Assembly: GCF_036250065.1 (NCBI RefSeq)
Contig: NZ_CP109199.1
Span: forward strand, 3,658,001 to 3,722,000
Direction of reading: 5' to 3'
Source of the DNA: Micromonospora sp. NBC_01699
GTDB taxonomy: Bacteria; Actinomycetota; Actinomycetes; Mycobacteriales; Micromonosporaceae
DNA length: 64,000 nucleotides
The notes below the pieces were generated by a model. That model had not been told where the DNA came from. It worked only from the letters and a program-made list of their open reading frames with translations, and did no database searches. Each line of letters begins with the position of its first letter. Within the stretch, counting starts at the first letter, position 1. The translations under genes and the position numbers were made by a program. Shown piece by piece: positions 1-7,621 of this stretch.

Positions 1-667
1 GGAGCTTGCCCTCGACGTTGCCCTTGTCCCAGATGGCCGTGCCGGGGTTGGTCAGACCGAGGATGCCGACCCGCAGCGCCGGTGCGCCGCCGCCGAGGTC
101 GACCTTCTTGATGACGTACGGGGTGAAGGCTGGCTTCCCGGTACGCGCGTTGACCGCGTTGGCGGCCAGTGCCGGGAACCCGAGCTGCCGGATCCAGAGG
201 TCGAGCAGGGGGAGACCGTAGTTGAACTCGTGGTTGCCCAGGGTCACGGCGTCGTAGTCGAGGATGTTCATCGCCCGCGCCATCGGGTGCTTCTCACGGG
301 TCGACGTGATCGGTTCCTGCTTGGCGTAGTACGTCGCCAACGAGGTGCCCTGGATCGTGTCCCCGGCGTCCAGCACCAGGGTCGCCTTGCCCCGGCGCTC
401 TCGGCGGATCTGGTTGACCAGGGTGGTCAGCTTGGCTACGCCGATATCGTTGTGGGCGCTGTCGTCGTACTCCGCGTCCCGGTAGTAGTCCCAGTTGTAG
501 ACGTTACCGTGAGTGTCCGAAGTGCCCAGGACGGTGAGGTCCCAGCTCCTCGGCTTCGTGGGCCGGTGTGCCTGCGCCGGAGTGGCGGCGACCAGCGGTG
601 CCGCCGCCGCGGCGGTCGCCGCGGCAACCAGGAGCTGGCGGCGGGACGGGCCGGAGGGAGAGGTCAT
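1..667 (-). CDS. Tat-exported metallophosphatase / 2',3'-cyclic nucleotidase-like, 3' end beyond window
   Basis: The first 222 residues of a secreted calcineurin-like phosphoesterase of the CpdB/5'-nucleotidase family; the gene runs off the left edge. The N-terminus carries a Tat signal (S-R-R-Q-L-L-V-A-A followed by an alanine-rich stretch ending near T-P-A-Q-A, about residue 32). The metal-binding motifs follow in family order: TSDTHGNVYNWDYY, DAGDTIQGTS, then LGNHEFNYG near residue 145. The 'NVYNWDYY' wording favours the 2',3'-cyclic-nucleotide 2'-phosphodiesterase/3'-nucleotidase branch. The family hydrolyses extracellular nucleotides to recover phosphate. The ATG at 667 is chosen because it directly precedes the Tat signal. 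The C-terminal nucleotidase domain is not visible. Confidence 0.88.
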   Translation of the reverse strand, partial: MTSPSGPSRRQLLVAAATAAAAAPLVAATPAQAHRPTKPRSWDLTVLGTSDTHGNVYNWDYYRDAEYDDSAHNDIGVAKLTTLVNQIRRERRGKATLVLDAGDTIQGTSLATYYAKQEPITSTREKHPMARAMNILDYDAVTLGNHEFNYGLPLLDLWIRQLGFPALAANAVNARTGKPAFTPYVIKKVDLGGGAPALRVGILGLTNPGTAIWDKGNVEGKL

Positions 668-762
668 TACACGCCTTCCAATGACGGTGGGTGGAGCCTC
701 GTGGGCGTCGTCGGCACGATAACCATCCGCTCCCGACCGCGCCACCGCACCCCGGAGTGGAC

Positions 763-1143
763 ATGTTCCGGCCACCCACCGCATACCCCGCCGAAACCGG
801 CGAGCCGATCGGTGCGGGGGACGTGCCCGTTGACGCGTTGGCCTATCTTGCGATCGTGCCGGATGTCATCGCTCTCGTCCTGACCGCGATACTCGCGGCA
901 ACCATCACGTTCGGCAGACCTGTCCGGCCCCGGCGACCGAGCCTGCCGGCGATCCGGTCGCGGGCGCGCAAACGGTGGTGGATCTGGGCGCTGCTGCTGT
1001 TCGGGGTGTCGGACATCGTCGCGCACGAGCACCTGGACCGCCGGACCGTGCTCGTCGTGTCGGGGCTGCTCGGTGCCGCGACCGCAATCTCCCTGATGCG
1101 GGGGCTCCGTGCCCGTCCGCGCCCGTCCGACCGGTCAGAATGA
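763..1143 (+). CDS. small predicted membrane protein, unknown function
   Basis: A 126-residue protein whose ATG is preceded by GGAG 6 bases upstream. It has three hydrophobic stretches: about residues 26-49 (AYLAIVPDVIALVLTA...), 72-84 (WWIWALLLFGVSD) and 93-108 (VLVVSGLLGAATAISL), with an Arg/Lys-rich loop between the first two, so it is probably an inner-membrane protein. I do not recognise a family. It lies divergent to the phosphatase gene and upstream of the first lysozyme-fold copy. An upstream in-frame ATG exists at 691 but has no ribosome-binding site. Coding status is likely but not certain. Confidence 0.5.
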   Translation: MFRPPTAYPAETGEPIGAGDVPVDALAYLAIVPDVIALVLTAILAATITFGRPVRPRRPSLPAIRSRARKRWWIWALLLFGVSDIVAHEHLDRRTVLVVSGLLGAATAISLMRGLRARPRPSDRSE

Positions 1144-1237
1144 CGCCGAGCCCGGCATCGGTATCGGTATCCACGCGATCGGTGTCGGGGGTGCGAGGTT
1201 TTTGGGGTTGATCGACTCGGGTCGGGGGTCGGTTGGC

Positions 1238-1263
1238 GGAATGTTGGCGGGGTCGGGTCGGTT
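1238..1263 (+). promoter_or_regulatory. ECF/SigR-like promoter of lysozyme-fold copy 1
   Basis: GGAAT (1238-1242), 18 bases, then GTT (1261-1263). This is the spacing known for actinobacterial SigR/SigH-type sigma factors (GGAAT-N18/19-GTT). The same arrangement recurs upstream of all four paralogues, including the diverged fourth. A leader of about 135 bases separates it from the GTG start at 1407. Confidence 0.6.
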
Positions 1264-1406
1264 ATACATCGCGTACGACCGGAGCAGCGCCGGGGTTGTT
1301 TTTCCCCGCCCCGTGCAGGCTGTGGCCTCGTATTTCTTCCCGAGTGCGGCGCGCTTTCCCCCTTACGTGCGTGTGCTCGGAACCCCCGATTGGAAGGTGA
1401 ACCATC

Positions 1407-2033
1407 GTGAAGACGACTTTCACCACTTTTGCTGAGACTTCGTTTGTTCGTAAGACCGCTCTGGGTGTTGCCGGCCTGGCCTTTATTGGCGGCGCTGTTG
1501 CGGGGCCGGTGAGCCACGCGTTCACGTCCCCGGCCGAGCATGCCGCCCCGGCGATGACCACGGTCGCGCAGGTGACCTCGGAGAAGCCGGGCATGGACAA
1601 GCTCGTCCCGCACGGTACGCAGGGTGCGCAGTCGAACATCAGCCTGAGCAAGGAGCAGACCGACAACGCCAAGGCCATCACGGACACGGCGAAGAAGTTG
1701 GGTATGGGTGAGCGTGGCGCGGTGATCGCGGTCGCTACCTCGATGCAGGAGTCCAAGCTGGAGAACCTGGGTCACCTCGGTGACATGAACGACCACGACT
1801 CGCTGGGCCTGTTCCAGCAGCGGCCGAGTTCGGGTTGGGGAACTCCTGAGCAGATCACCGATCCGGCTTACGCTTCGACCGCGTTCCTGAAGAATCTGAA
1901 GCAGGTTGATGGTTGGCGGGATATGCCGTTGACGGATGCGGCGCAGAAGGTTCAGGTGTCGGCGTTCCCGGATGCGTACGCGCAGTGGGAGAACCAGGCC
2001 GCGCACATCGTGCAGGACGTCTGGACCAAGTAA
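1407..2033 (+). CDS. secreted lysozyme-fold (SLT-like) protein, copy 1
   Basis: A 208-residue exported protein. After basic residues R15-K16 comes a hydrophobic signal segment (about 17-36) with a plausible cleavage after S-H-A. The mature C-terminal half resembles the lysozyme/transglycosylase-like domain seen in many actinobacterial peptidoglycan hydrolases: N-A-K-A-I-T-D-T-A at 87-95, T-S-M-Q-E-S-K with candidate catalytic Glu115, then DSLGLFQQRPSSGWGTPEQ (131-149) and a terminal helix ending in VWTK. No other catalytic or wall-binding domain is present. The GTG start follows GGAAGGTG. It is the first of three units of about 841 bp (1193-2033, 3041-3881, 6719-7558), near-identical from promoter to stop. 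It differs from copies 2 and 3 at AEHAA versus AERAA and DGWRD versus DGWQD. Substrate cleavage is inferred only. Confidence 0.85.
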   Translation: MKTTFTTFAETSFVRKTALGVAGLAFIGGAVAGPVSHAFTSPAEHAAPAMTTVAQVTSEKPGMDKLVPHGTQGAQSNISLSKEQTDNAKAITDTAKKLGMGERGAVIAVATSMQESKLENLGHLGDMNDHDSLGLFQQRPSSGWGTPEQITDPAYASTAFLKNLKQVDGWRDMPLTDAAQKVQVSAFPDAYAQWENQAAHIVQDVWTK

Positions 2034-2055
2034 GCAAAAGCTGAACGAGTAAGCC

Positions 2056-2092
2056 CGCTGGCCGGGTCCCCGAACCGGGGACCCGGCCGGCG
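2056..2092 (+). terminator. hairpin terminator after copy 1
   Basis: Perfect 12-bp stem GGCCGGGTCCCC / GGGGACCCGGCC (2060-2071, 2077-2088) with a GAACC loop, extendable by 4 pairs. There is no T-run, which is common in high-GC actinobacteria. Confidence 0.75.
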
Positions 2093-2196
2093 GCGTTTCC
2101 GCTCGGCCGCAAGGTTTCCGCAAGGTTCGCGAGCAGGTCAGGGCGCGATCGTGGAACCCACCTGTCCGCCTACTCATCCCAGGGAAGGCACGTCTC

Positions 2197-2583
2197 ATGA
2201 CCGATCCTCACCAGGCTGGCAACCCCGACCCCCGGTCGTACACCAGGCGCTGGCTACTGCGCGTGGGCGGAGCACTGGGCCTGGCGGCAACGGGAGCCAC
2301 GCTGTCCGCCGCGACCGGTGCCGATGCCGGAGCCGCCGTTCCGGCCGACGCCGAGGACACCACGGGTGCCTTCGGCAACCCACCCGCGGCCGAAGCGCTG
2401 CGACGCCAGCGCCGACGAGCTGGCGGACCCGTACAGAGCAGTGTGGTTGCGGAGTCGGGGGTGGTCGCTGGACCCGAACCGATCTCGGCCGCCGGCGTAC
2501 GCCTCAGCCCCAGCGCCACCACCATCGACAGCACCCCGCTGGCCCGCCGCACCTCGGGCGCACCCTGGACCGTGAAGGGCTGA
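2197..2583 (+). CDS. Tat-signal protein, possibly the 5' half of a frameshifted gene
   Basis: A 128-residue reading frame with a good ribosome-binding site (GGGAAGG) and a clear twin-arginine signal: R-S-Y-T-R-R-W-L-L-R followed by a hydrophobic, alanine-rich stretch to about residue 45. After about residue 65 the frame becomes arginine-rich and no longer looks like a folded domain, while another frame reads more naturally there (DASADELADPYRAVW). It stops 5 bases before the DUF1036 frame begins. The simplest reading is an exported DUF1036 protein broken by one or two indels; two coupled genes are also possible. The exported partner would act outside the cell. Confidence 0.45.
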   Translation: MTDPHQAGNPDPRSYTRRWLLRVGGALGLAATGATLSAATGADAGAAVPADAEDTTGAFGNPPAAEALRRQRRRAGGPVQSSVVAESGVVAGPEPISAAGVRLSPSATTIDSTPLARRTSGAPWTVKG

Positions 2584-2588
2584 TCGCG

Positions 2589-2927
2589 ATGCAACTACAC
2601 TTCCGCAACAACTATGGCCCGCGCATCTGGGTCTCGATCATGTACTACGACCCGGGCTGCTCCGCGTACGGTTCCCCGTGGGCGACGCGTGGTTGGTGGA
2701 CCATCGACTACGGTGGCCAGGCCTACGTTCTGAACACGAACAACCGGTACGCGTACTTCTATGCCGAGGCCGCCAACGGGGCGGTGTGGGCCGGCCAGTA
2801 CGGTCCGATCTACGTCCCCCAGAACGCTTTCAACCTCTGCCAGAACATTGGTCAGACCGGGGCTCGTATCGTCGGACTTCGCGAGGTCTACATACCCAGT
2901 GATGTTCATACCGTCAATCTGACCTGA
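2589..2927 (+). CDS. DUF1036 domain protein
   Basis: A 112-residue frame covering a whole DUF1036-like domain: LHFRNNYGPRIWVSIMYY, ATRGWWTIDYGGQAYVL, NRYAYFYAEAANGAVWAG, then QNAFNLCQ and GARIVGLREV. The family is recognised by the conserved W, GWW, YAEA and final Cys/Gly-rich segment; its biochemical role is unknown. The ATG at 2589 lies 5 bases after the stop of the Tat-signal frame and has AAGGG about 11 bases upstream, so it could be translated alone (cytosolic) or represent the domain half of a frameshifted exported protein. It is flanked on both sides by copies of the lysozyme-fold gene. Confidence 0.6.
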   Translation: MQLHFRNNYGPRIWVSIMYYDPGCSAYGSPWATRGWWTIDYGGQAYVLNTNNRYAYFYAEAANGAVWAGQYGPIYVPQNAFNLCQNIGQTGARIVGLREVYIPSDVHTVNLT

Positions 2928-2968
2928 TGCCCACGATCTGCCGTCGCGAGACACCTGCGATCTAAAAG

Positions 2969-3006
2969 GAATGAGCGGCTTTCCCGCCCGGGATCGCCGC
3001 TCATTC
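2969..3006 (+). terminator. hairpin terminator after the DUF1036 gene
   Basis: 11-bp perfect stem GAATGAGCGGC / GCCGCTCATTC with a 16-base loop. It lies about 40 bases after the DUF1036 stop and just upstream of the copy-2 repeat unit. Confidence 0.6.
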
Positions 3007-3085
3007 GCGCCTGCCACCCGGTGGTACATGTGTCGTGCATGCGAGGTTTTTGGGGTTGATCGACTCGGGTCGGGGGTCGGTTGGC

Positions 3086-3111
3086 GGAATGTTGGCGGGG
3101 TCGGGTCGGTT
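3086..3111 (+). promoter_or_regulatory. ECF/SigR-like promoter of lysozyme-fold copy 2
   Basis: GGAAT (3086-3090), N18, GTT (3109-3111), identical to copy 1 across the whole block from 3041 on. The gene-free stretch 2928-3254 holds only the preceding terminator, this promoter and the leader. Confidence 0.6.
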
Positions 3112-3254
3112 ATACATCGCGTACGACCGGAGCAGCGCCGGGGTTGTTTTCCCCCGCCCCGTGCAGGCTGTGGCCTCGTATTTCTTCCCGAGTGCGGCGC
3201 GCTTTCCCCCTTACGTGCGTGTGCTCGGAACCCCCGATTGGAAGGTGAACCATC

Positions 3255-3881
3255 GTGAAGACGACTTTCACCACTTTTGCTGAGACTTCGTTTGTTCGTA
3301 AGACCGCTCTGGGTGTTGCCGGCCTGGCCTTTATTGGTGGCGCTGTTGCGGGGCCGGTGAGCCACGCGTTCACGTCCCCGGCGGAGCGTGCCGCCCCGGC
3401 GATGACCACGGTCGCGCAGGTGACCTCGGAGAAGCCGGGCATGGACAAGCTCGTGCCGCACGGTACGCAGGGTGCGCAGTCGAACATCAGCCTGAGCAAG
3501 GAGCAGACCGACAACGCCAAGGCGATCACGGACACGGCGAAGAAGTTGGGTATGGGTGAGCGTGGCGCGGTGATCGCGGTCGCTACCTCGATGCAGGAGT
3601 CCAAGCTGGAGAACCTGGGTCACCTCGGTGACATGAACGACCACGACTCGCTGGGCCTGTTCCAGCAGCGGCCGAGTTCGGGTTGGGGAACTCCTGAGCA
3701 GATCACCGATCCGGCTTACGCTTCGACCGCGTTCCTGAAGAATCTGAAGCAGGTTGATGGTTGGCAGGATATGCCGTTGACGGATGCGGCGCAGAAGGTT
3801 CAGGTGTCGGCGTTCCCGGATGCGTACGCGCAGTGGGAGAACCAGGCCGCGCACATCGTGCAGGACGTCTGGACCAAGTAA
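3255..3881 (+). CDS. secreted lysozyme-fold (SLT-like) protein, copy 2
   Basis: 208 residues, differing from copy 1 by only two visible residues (Arg45 for His, Gln171 for Arg). It has the same signal segment, candidate catalytic Glu115 in TSMQESK and the same DSLGLFQQRPSSGWGT signature. Its promoter and 5' leader are almost base-for-base those of copy 1, so the duplicated unit includes the regulation. Flanking DNA outside about 3041-3881 is unrelated to that of copy 1, arguing for duplication of a compact unit followed by gene conversion. It is exported and probably acts on peptidoglycan; no activity is proven by the sequence. Confidence 0.85.
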   Translation: MKTTFTTFAETSFVRKTALGVAGLAFIGGAVAGPVSHAFTSPAERAAPAMTTVAQVTSEKPGMDKLVPHGTQGAQSNISLSKEQTDNAKAITDTAKKLGMGERGAVIAVATSMQESKLENLGHLGDMNDHDSLGLFQQRPSSGWGTPEQITDPAYASTAFLKNLKQVDGWQDMPLTDAAQKVQVSAFPDAYAQWENQAAHIVQDVWTK

Positions 3882-3901
3882 GCGACAGGCTGGAGAAGCT
3901 C

Positions 3902-3945
3902 GGCCCTGTCCGGGTCCCCGCAACGGGACCCGGACAGGGCCTTTT
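3902..3945 (+). terminator. strong Rho-independent terminator after copy 2
   Basis: 17-bp perfect stem GGCCCTGTCCGGGTCCC / GGGACCCGGACAGGGCC, 6-base loop, then TTTT. It lies between convergent genes. Confidence 0.9.
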
Positions 3946-3993
3946 CGTGTCTCGTCCCGGGGCCCCGGCTGACGGCTCGGGCCCGCGACGTGT

Positions 3994-4509
3994 TCAGTCG
4001 TCCTTCTTCTTCGCCTTCTCTTCGCGCTCCTTCTCCGCGCGCGACTGCGCGAGATCCAGAGCGAGGACGCCGGCCAGGATGAGCAGGTGATTCTCGTCCC
4101 CGGCGATCTTCACCGCGTACGTGTCACGAAATGTGAACCACTTCTTCGACACCGATGCGACCTCATGACCGTCCTGCTCGACCGTGTACTCGTGGTCGAG
4201 CAGGTCACCACGCATCTCCAGGTCGTGCGGCCCGGGTATGTCGATCGTGTACTTGTCGCGGAACGGTGTGAAGAGCTTCTTGCGTACCTCGGCGGCCTTC
4301 TCGCCACCGATCTTGATCGTGTAGGTGCGACGCAGCGCGACGAGTTGCCGGTGCACCGAGGCGACCTCCTCGCCGGCCGCGTCCTCGATGACAAGCTTGT
4401 CGCGCAGGGTCAGCACCTTGCCGTCGACGTGGAAGACCTTCCGGCCGGAGTCGTCGGTGATGTCGAAGTCGTCGCCGATGTCGAAAAGGCGCTCACGGAT
4501 GAGGTACAT
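3994..4509 (-). CDS. LURP-one-related (LOR) family protein
   Basis: 171 residues forming a single LOR/tubby-like beta-barrel domain: MYLIRERLFDIGDDFDI, then repeated strands such as GRKVFHVDGKVLTLRDKL, LVALRRTYTI, RDKYTIDIPG, HEYTVEQDGHEVASVSKKW and DTYAVKIAGDENHLLIL, ending in a very basic/acidic tail (EKEREEKAKKKDD). The start at 4509 is preferred over upstream ATGs because GAGG lies 9 bases before it. Bacterial LOR proteins are thought to bind membrane or nucleotide ligands, but their role is unproven. It is transcribed in the same direction as the esterase-like gene upstream (63 bp gap) and may be co-transcribed with it. Confidence 0.8.
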   Translation of the reverse strand: MYLIRERLFDIGDDFDITDDSGRKVFHVDGKVLTLRDKLVIEDAAGEEVASVHRQLVALRRTYTIKIGGEKAAEVRKKLFTPFRDKYTIDIPGPHDLEMRGDLLDHEYTVEQDGHEVASVSKKWFTFRDTYAVKIAGDENHLLILAGVLALDLAQSRAEKEREEKAKKKDD

Positions 4510-4572
4510 GGCTTGCATCCTCGCACCGGGCTGCGTCAGTGGCATCCCGAGGACCCGCGAGGGGTCGGGCGC

Positions 4573-5757
4573 TCAGATGTCCCTGACGAAGAAGATGGCG
4601 TCGACCTGGTCGATGGTGGCCGGGTCGAGGGAGAAGTACGTGTGGTCGACCGGGATTCGGGGCGTCAGCTTCCGGTCGAGGGCGGTGGCGAGGCGGCCGG
4701 GGTCGACGACGGCACGGGCGTGGGGGAGAGTCGACAGGAGCCCTTCGAGGGTGTCGGGTTGGGGGATGTCGGAGCCGCGGCTGCCGAAGGTGGTGGCGGC
4801 GAAGGCGTACCGGTCGCCCAGGTGGGTGCCGATGATGGCCCCCGCGCTCCACCACTGGACCGGGTGCCCGCCGAACCGGATCTCACTCTCGTCGCGTTGC
4901 AGGTGGCGGTTGTGGGCGAAGGCGAGGGTGGGGCCGCGACGGGCCTCGCGGCGGACGATGGCGTCGAGGTTGTCGGCCATCATCGCGTCGCGCAGGCGCA
5001 TGAGCGAGCCGACGCGGGTGGGCGCGGTGTCGGCCATACCGGCGTGGTAACGCAGTAGCCCGGCGGCGGTGCGTCCGTACAGATCGGCCCGCCACCAGTC
5101 GTCGGCGGAGGTCACCGCCGTCAGGTGGGGGGCGTACGCGCCGAGCAGCGCGTAGAGGTCGTCGGCGAGCAGGCGCAGTTCTCCGGCCTCGGAAGTACGG
5201 CCGACGGACCGGGTGGGATCCATCATGGCGGCCGGGTCGGTCCACCGCTGCTCGGGGCCGAGTAGCTCATCGAGGGCCTCGCGGCTCCAGGCCGGGTCGA
5301 GGTGGGCGGCGAGGTAATCGTGCAGTGCGGTCAGCGCCGGGCGGGGGCTGGCGGCGCCGGTTATCTCCAGCGGGCCGTCGAAGCCGTAGAAGCGGAGTCG
5401 CTCGTGCGGTGACCGCTGCTCGTTGTGGGCACGCATCCAGCGCAGGAGCTCGCGGTTGGCGGGCGAGTCGCCGAAGCCGTGGCTGAAGCCCCGGCCCATC
5501 ACGTCGTCGAGGGTTCCGATGCCGTCGTTGACGTACGCGTCGGCGACCAGGCCCGACAGGCAGTCGCTCTCAAGGGTGATCGAGCGGTAGCCCTCGTGTT
5601 CCACGAGGTGGCGGAAGAGTTCGTTGCGCAGCTCGGGGAAGGCTTCGACGCCGTGGGTGGGCTCGCCGAGGCCGAGCAGGCGGGTGGCGGGGGACAGGAG
5701 CGCGGTGAGGGCTTCGCCGCTGAAGGGCCGGGCGGCGTCCTCGATCAGGTTCGTCAT
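4573..5757 (-). CDS. erythromycin esterase family protein
   Basis: 394 residues of the Ere-like hydrolase family. Visible signatures: LLGLGEPTHGVEAF near the N-terminus (the E and H of the EPTHG motif match the catalytic Glu/His of EreA/EreB), ITLESD, GRGFSHGFGDSPANRELLRWMRAHN and, later, LAFAHNRHLQRDESEI with the conserved His. The length fits the family. Such enzymes cleave macrolide lactones in resistant bacteria, but many actinobacterial members have unknown substrates. The ATG at 5757 is chosen; the frame extends upstream only to a TTG with no ribosome site. The gene is divergent from the tandem-MerR regulator at 5836, and the shared 78-bp region probably holds both promoters. Confidence 0.85.
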   Translation of the reverse strand: MTNLIEDAARPFSGEALTALLSPATRLLGLGEPTHGVEAFPELRNELFRHLVEHEGYRSITLESDCLSGLVADAYVNDGIGTLDDVMGRGFSHGFGDSPANRELLRWMRAHNEQRSPHERLRFYGFDGPLEITGAASPRPALTALHDYLAAHLDPAWSREALDELLGPEQRWTDPAAMMDPTRSVGRTSEAGELRLLADDLYALLGAYAPHLTAVTSADDWWRADLYGRTAAGLLRYHAGMADTAPTRVGSLMRLRDAMMADNLDAIVRREARRGPTLAFAHNRHLQRDESEIRFGGHPVQWWSAGAIIGTHLGDRYAFAATTFGSRGSDIPQPDTLEGLLSTLPHARAVVDPGRLATALDRKLTPRIPVDHTYFSLDPATIDQVDAIFFVRDI

Positions 5758-5835
5758 GCCCTGTAACTCTATCGTTGAACCTTCGGTGTAAACTTTGCCG
5801 CGATTTCTAGCCTCGGACAGGGACAAACCTTCAAA

Positions 5836-6534
5836 ATGCGGTTACGGCCCATCGACCTCGCGCGTGAGCACGGCCTGTCCACGCAGGCGATCCGCAACTA
5901 CGAGGAGGCGGGGATCCTGCCGCCGGCCGAGCGCTCGCCGCACGGCTACCGCGCCTACACCCTGAGGCACGCGGCGGCGTTGCGGACGTTCCTGGCGTTG
6001 ATCCCCGCGCACGGCCACGGCACCGCGGGCGCGATCATGCGGGCCGTGAACGGCGGTGCGGTCGAGGAGGCGCTGCGGCTGATCGACGAGGGCCACGCGC
6101 AGTTGGCCGGCGACCGGCGCACCCTGGAGGCCGTGGAGCGGGCGCTGCACGACCTGGCGCTGGCACCGCCGCCCGAGCTGGAGCCGGGTGTGACGTTCAT
6201 CGGGCCGTTGGCGCGCAGGCTCGGCATCCGGCCGGCGACGCTGCGCAAATGGCAGCGGGCGGGGCTGGTCGTGCCCCGGCGCGATCCGCGTACCGGCTAT
6301 CGCGTCTACACCCCCGTCGACGTACGCGATGTGCTGCTGGCTCACCAGTTGCGCCGGGGCGGGCACGGGCTGGAGCAGATTGCGCAGGTGTTGGAGCAGG
6401 TGCGGTCGGCGGGCGGACCGGAGCCGTTGCAGGCGACGCTGCGGGAGTGGCGCGACCGGCTCACCGCACGGGGCCTGGCGATGCTGACGGCCGCCGCCGC
6501 GCTCGGCGCCTATCTCGGGACACCGAGCGCCTGA
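5836..6534 (+). CDS. MerR-family regulator with two MerR-type DNA-binding domains
   Basis: 232 residues. A first winged-helix MerR domain lies at residues 1-70 (R-P-I-D-L-A-R-E-H-G-L-S-T-Q-A-I-R-N-Y-E and G-Y-R-A-Y). A second lies at about 120-195 (GPLARRLGIRPATLRKW, then PRTGYRVYTPVDVRDVLLA). A helical segment joins them and a hydrophobic helix ends the protein. Two DNA-reading heads on one chain are unusual, since MerR proteins normally dimerise through a coiled coil. It is divergently paired with the erythromycin-esterase-like gene, so it most likely controls that gene and itself. No obvious ligand-binding domain is present. Confidence 0.85.
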   Translation: MRLRPIDLAREHGLSTQAIRNYEEAGILPPAERSPHGYRAYTLRHAAALRTFLALIPAHGHGTAGAIMRAVNGGAVEEALRLIDEGHAQLAGDRRTLEAVERALHDLALAPPPELEPGVTFIGPLARRLGIRPATLRKWQRAGLVVPRRDPRTGYRVYTPVDVRDVLLAHQLRRGGHGLEQIAQVLEQVRSAGGPEPLQATLREWRDRLTARGLAMLTAAAALGAYLGTPSA

Positions 6535-6763
6535 CGGGATTGAGGGCAGGATCGCCATGGTGAGGGATTTCCCGACGTAACCGTTTCGACTGCGACGATC
6601 CTCGCGACGGCCGTCGGTGTGCCCTGAAACGTGTCTGGCCCATGAAACCGGCCATCCGGCCGCCGAACGTCTCGCATATCCGGCACTCGGGGTTGGGCCG
6701 GTGACATGTGTCGTCCGTGCGAGGTTTTTGGGGTTGATCGACTCGGGTCGGGGGTCGGTTGGC

Positions 6764-6789
6764 GGAATGTTGGCGGGGTCGGGTCGGTT
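6764..6789 (+). promoter_or_regulatory. ECF/SigR-like promoter of lysozyme-fold copy 3
   Basis: GGAAT (6764-6768), N18, GTT (6787-6789). The block from 6719 to about 6818 matches copies 1 and 2 almost exactly. The leader between about 6819 and 6900 has diverged, and identity resumes just before the GTG. Copies 2 and 3 also share ACATGTGTCGT upstream. The gene-free stretch 6535-6931 holds only this. Confidence 0.6.
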
Positions 6790-6931
6790 ATACATCGCGT
6801 ACGACCGGAGCAGCGCCGGGGCATGATCCCCCCGCCTCGTGTGTGCTGTGGCCTCGTACTTCTCACCTGAGCGCAGGCGCCTTTCCCCTTGTGGCGCGCG
6901 TCGGGTACCCCCGATTGGAAGGTGAACCATC

Positions 6932-7558
6932 GTGAAGACGACTTTCACCACTTTTGCTGAGACTTCGTTTGTTCGTAAGACCGCTCTGGGTGTTGCCGGC
7001 CTGGCCTTTATCGGTGGCGCTGTTGCGGGGCCGGTGGGCCACGCGTTCACGTCCCCGGCGGAGCGTGCCGCCCCGGCGATGACCACGGTTGCGCAGGTGA
7101 CCTCGGAGAAGCCGGGCATGGACAAGCTCGTGCCGCACGGTACGCAGGGTGCGCAGTCGAACATCAGCCTGAGCAAGGAGCAGACCGACAACGCCAAGGC
7201 CATCACGGACACGGCGAAGAAGCTGGGTATGGGTGAGCGTGGTGCGGTGATCGCGGTTGCTACTTCGATGCAGGAGTCGAAGTTGGAGAACCTGGGTCAT
7301 CTGGGTGACATGAACGACCACGACTCGCTGGGGTTGTTCCAGCAGCGGCCGTCGTCGGGTTGGGGTACGCCTGAGCAGATCACGGATCCGGCCTACGCTA
7401 CGACCGCGTTCCTGAAGAACCTGAAGCAGGTTGATGGTTGGCAGGATATGCCGTTGACGGATGCGGCGCAGAAGGTTCAGGTGTCGGCGTTCCCGGATGC
7501 GTACGCGCAGTGGGAGAACCAGGCCGCACACATCGTGCAGGACGTCTGGACCAAGTAA
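6932..7558 (+). CDS. secreted lysozyme-fold (SLT-like) protein, copy 3
   Basis: 208 residues, nearly identical to copies 1 and 2, with Gly36 for Ser in the signal region and YATTAF for YASTAF. Candidate catalytic Glu115 and the SLGLFQQRPSSGWGT signature are intact. Silent changes cluster in the middle of the gene (about 7240-7400) while both ends are identical to the other copies, a patchy pattern expected from gene conversion. It has the same conserved promoter. Four genes separate it from copy 2, including the esterase/MerR pair. Confidence 0.85.
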   Translation: MKTTFTTFAETSFVRKTALGVAGLAFIGGAVAGPVGHAFTSPAERAAPAMTTVAQVTSEKPGMDKLVPHGTQGAQSNISLSKEQTDNAKAITDTAKKLGMGERGAVIAVATSMQESKLENLGHLGDMNDHDSLGLFQQRPSSGWGTPEQITDPAYATTAFLKNLKQVDGWQDMPLTDAAQKVQVSAFPDAYAQWENQAAHIVQDVWTK

Positions 7559-7575
7559 GTAATACGAACAGCCAC

Positions 7576-7608
7576 CGGCCGGGTTCCCACACCACGGGGA
7601 CCCGGCCG
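7576..7608 (+). terminator. hairpin terminator between convergent genes
   Basis: CGGCCGGGTTCCC / GGGGACCCGGCCG, 13 pairs with one G-T, 7-base loop. It serves copy 3 and possibly also the oppositely transcribed nucleotidyltransferase gene. Confidence 0.65.
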
Positions 7609-7621
7609 ACGGCGTACCCGG

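Noticed and set aside
1264-1406. c-di-AMP (ydaO-type) riboswitch in the leaders of the lysozyme-fold genes
   Set aside because: Such riboswitches precede cell-wall hydrolase genes in actinobacteria, but the conserved core sequences are not visible, and the leader of the third copy diverges in the middle.
843-2198. 451-codon minus-strand frame crossing the first lysozyme-fold copy, with similar frames over copies 2 and 3
   Set aside because: It recurs over each copy only because the copies are identical; the plus-strand gene has signal peptide, ribosome site and promoter.
5758-5826. Longer esterase start at 5826
   Set aside because: TTG codon without ribosome site, and it would nearly reach the divergent MerR start; the family N-terminus begins at 5757.
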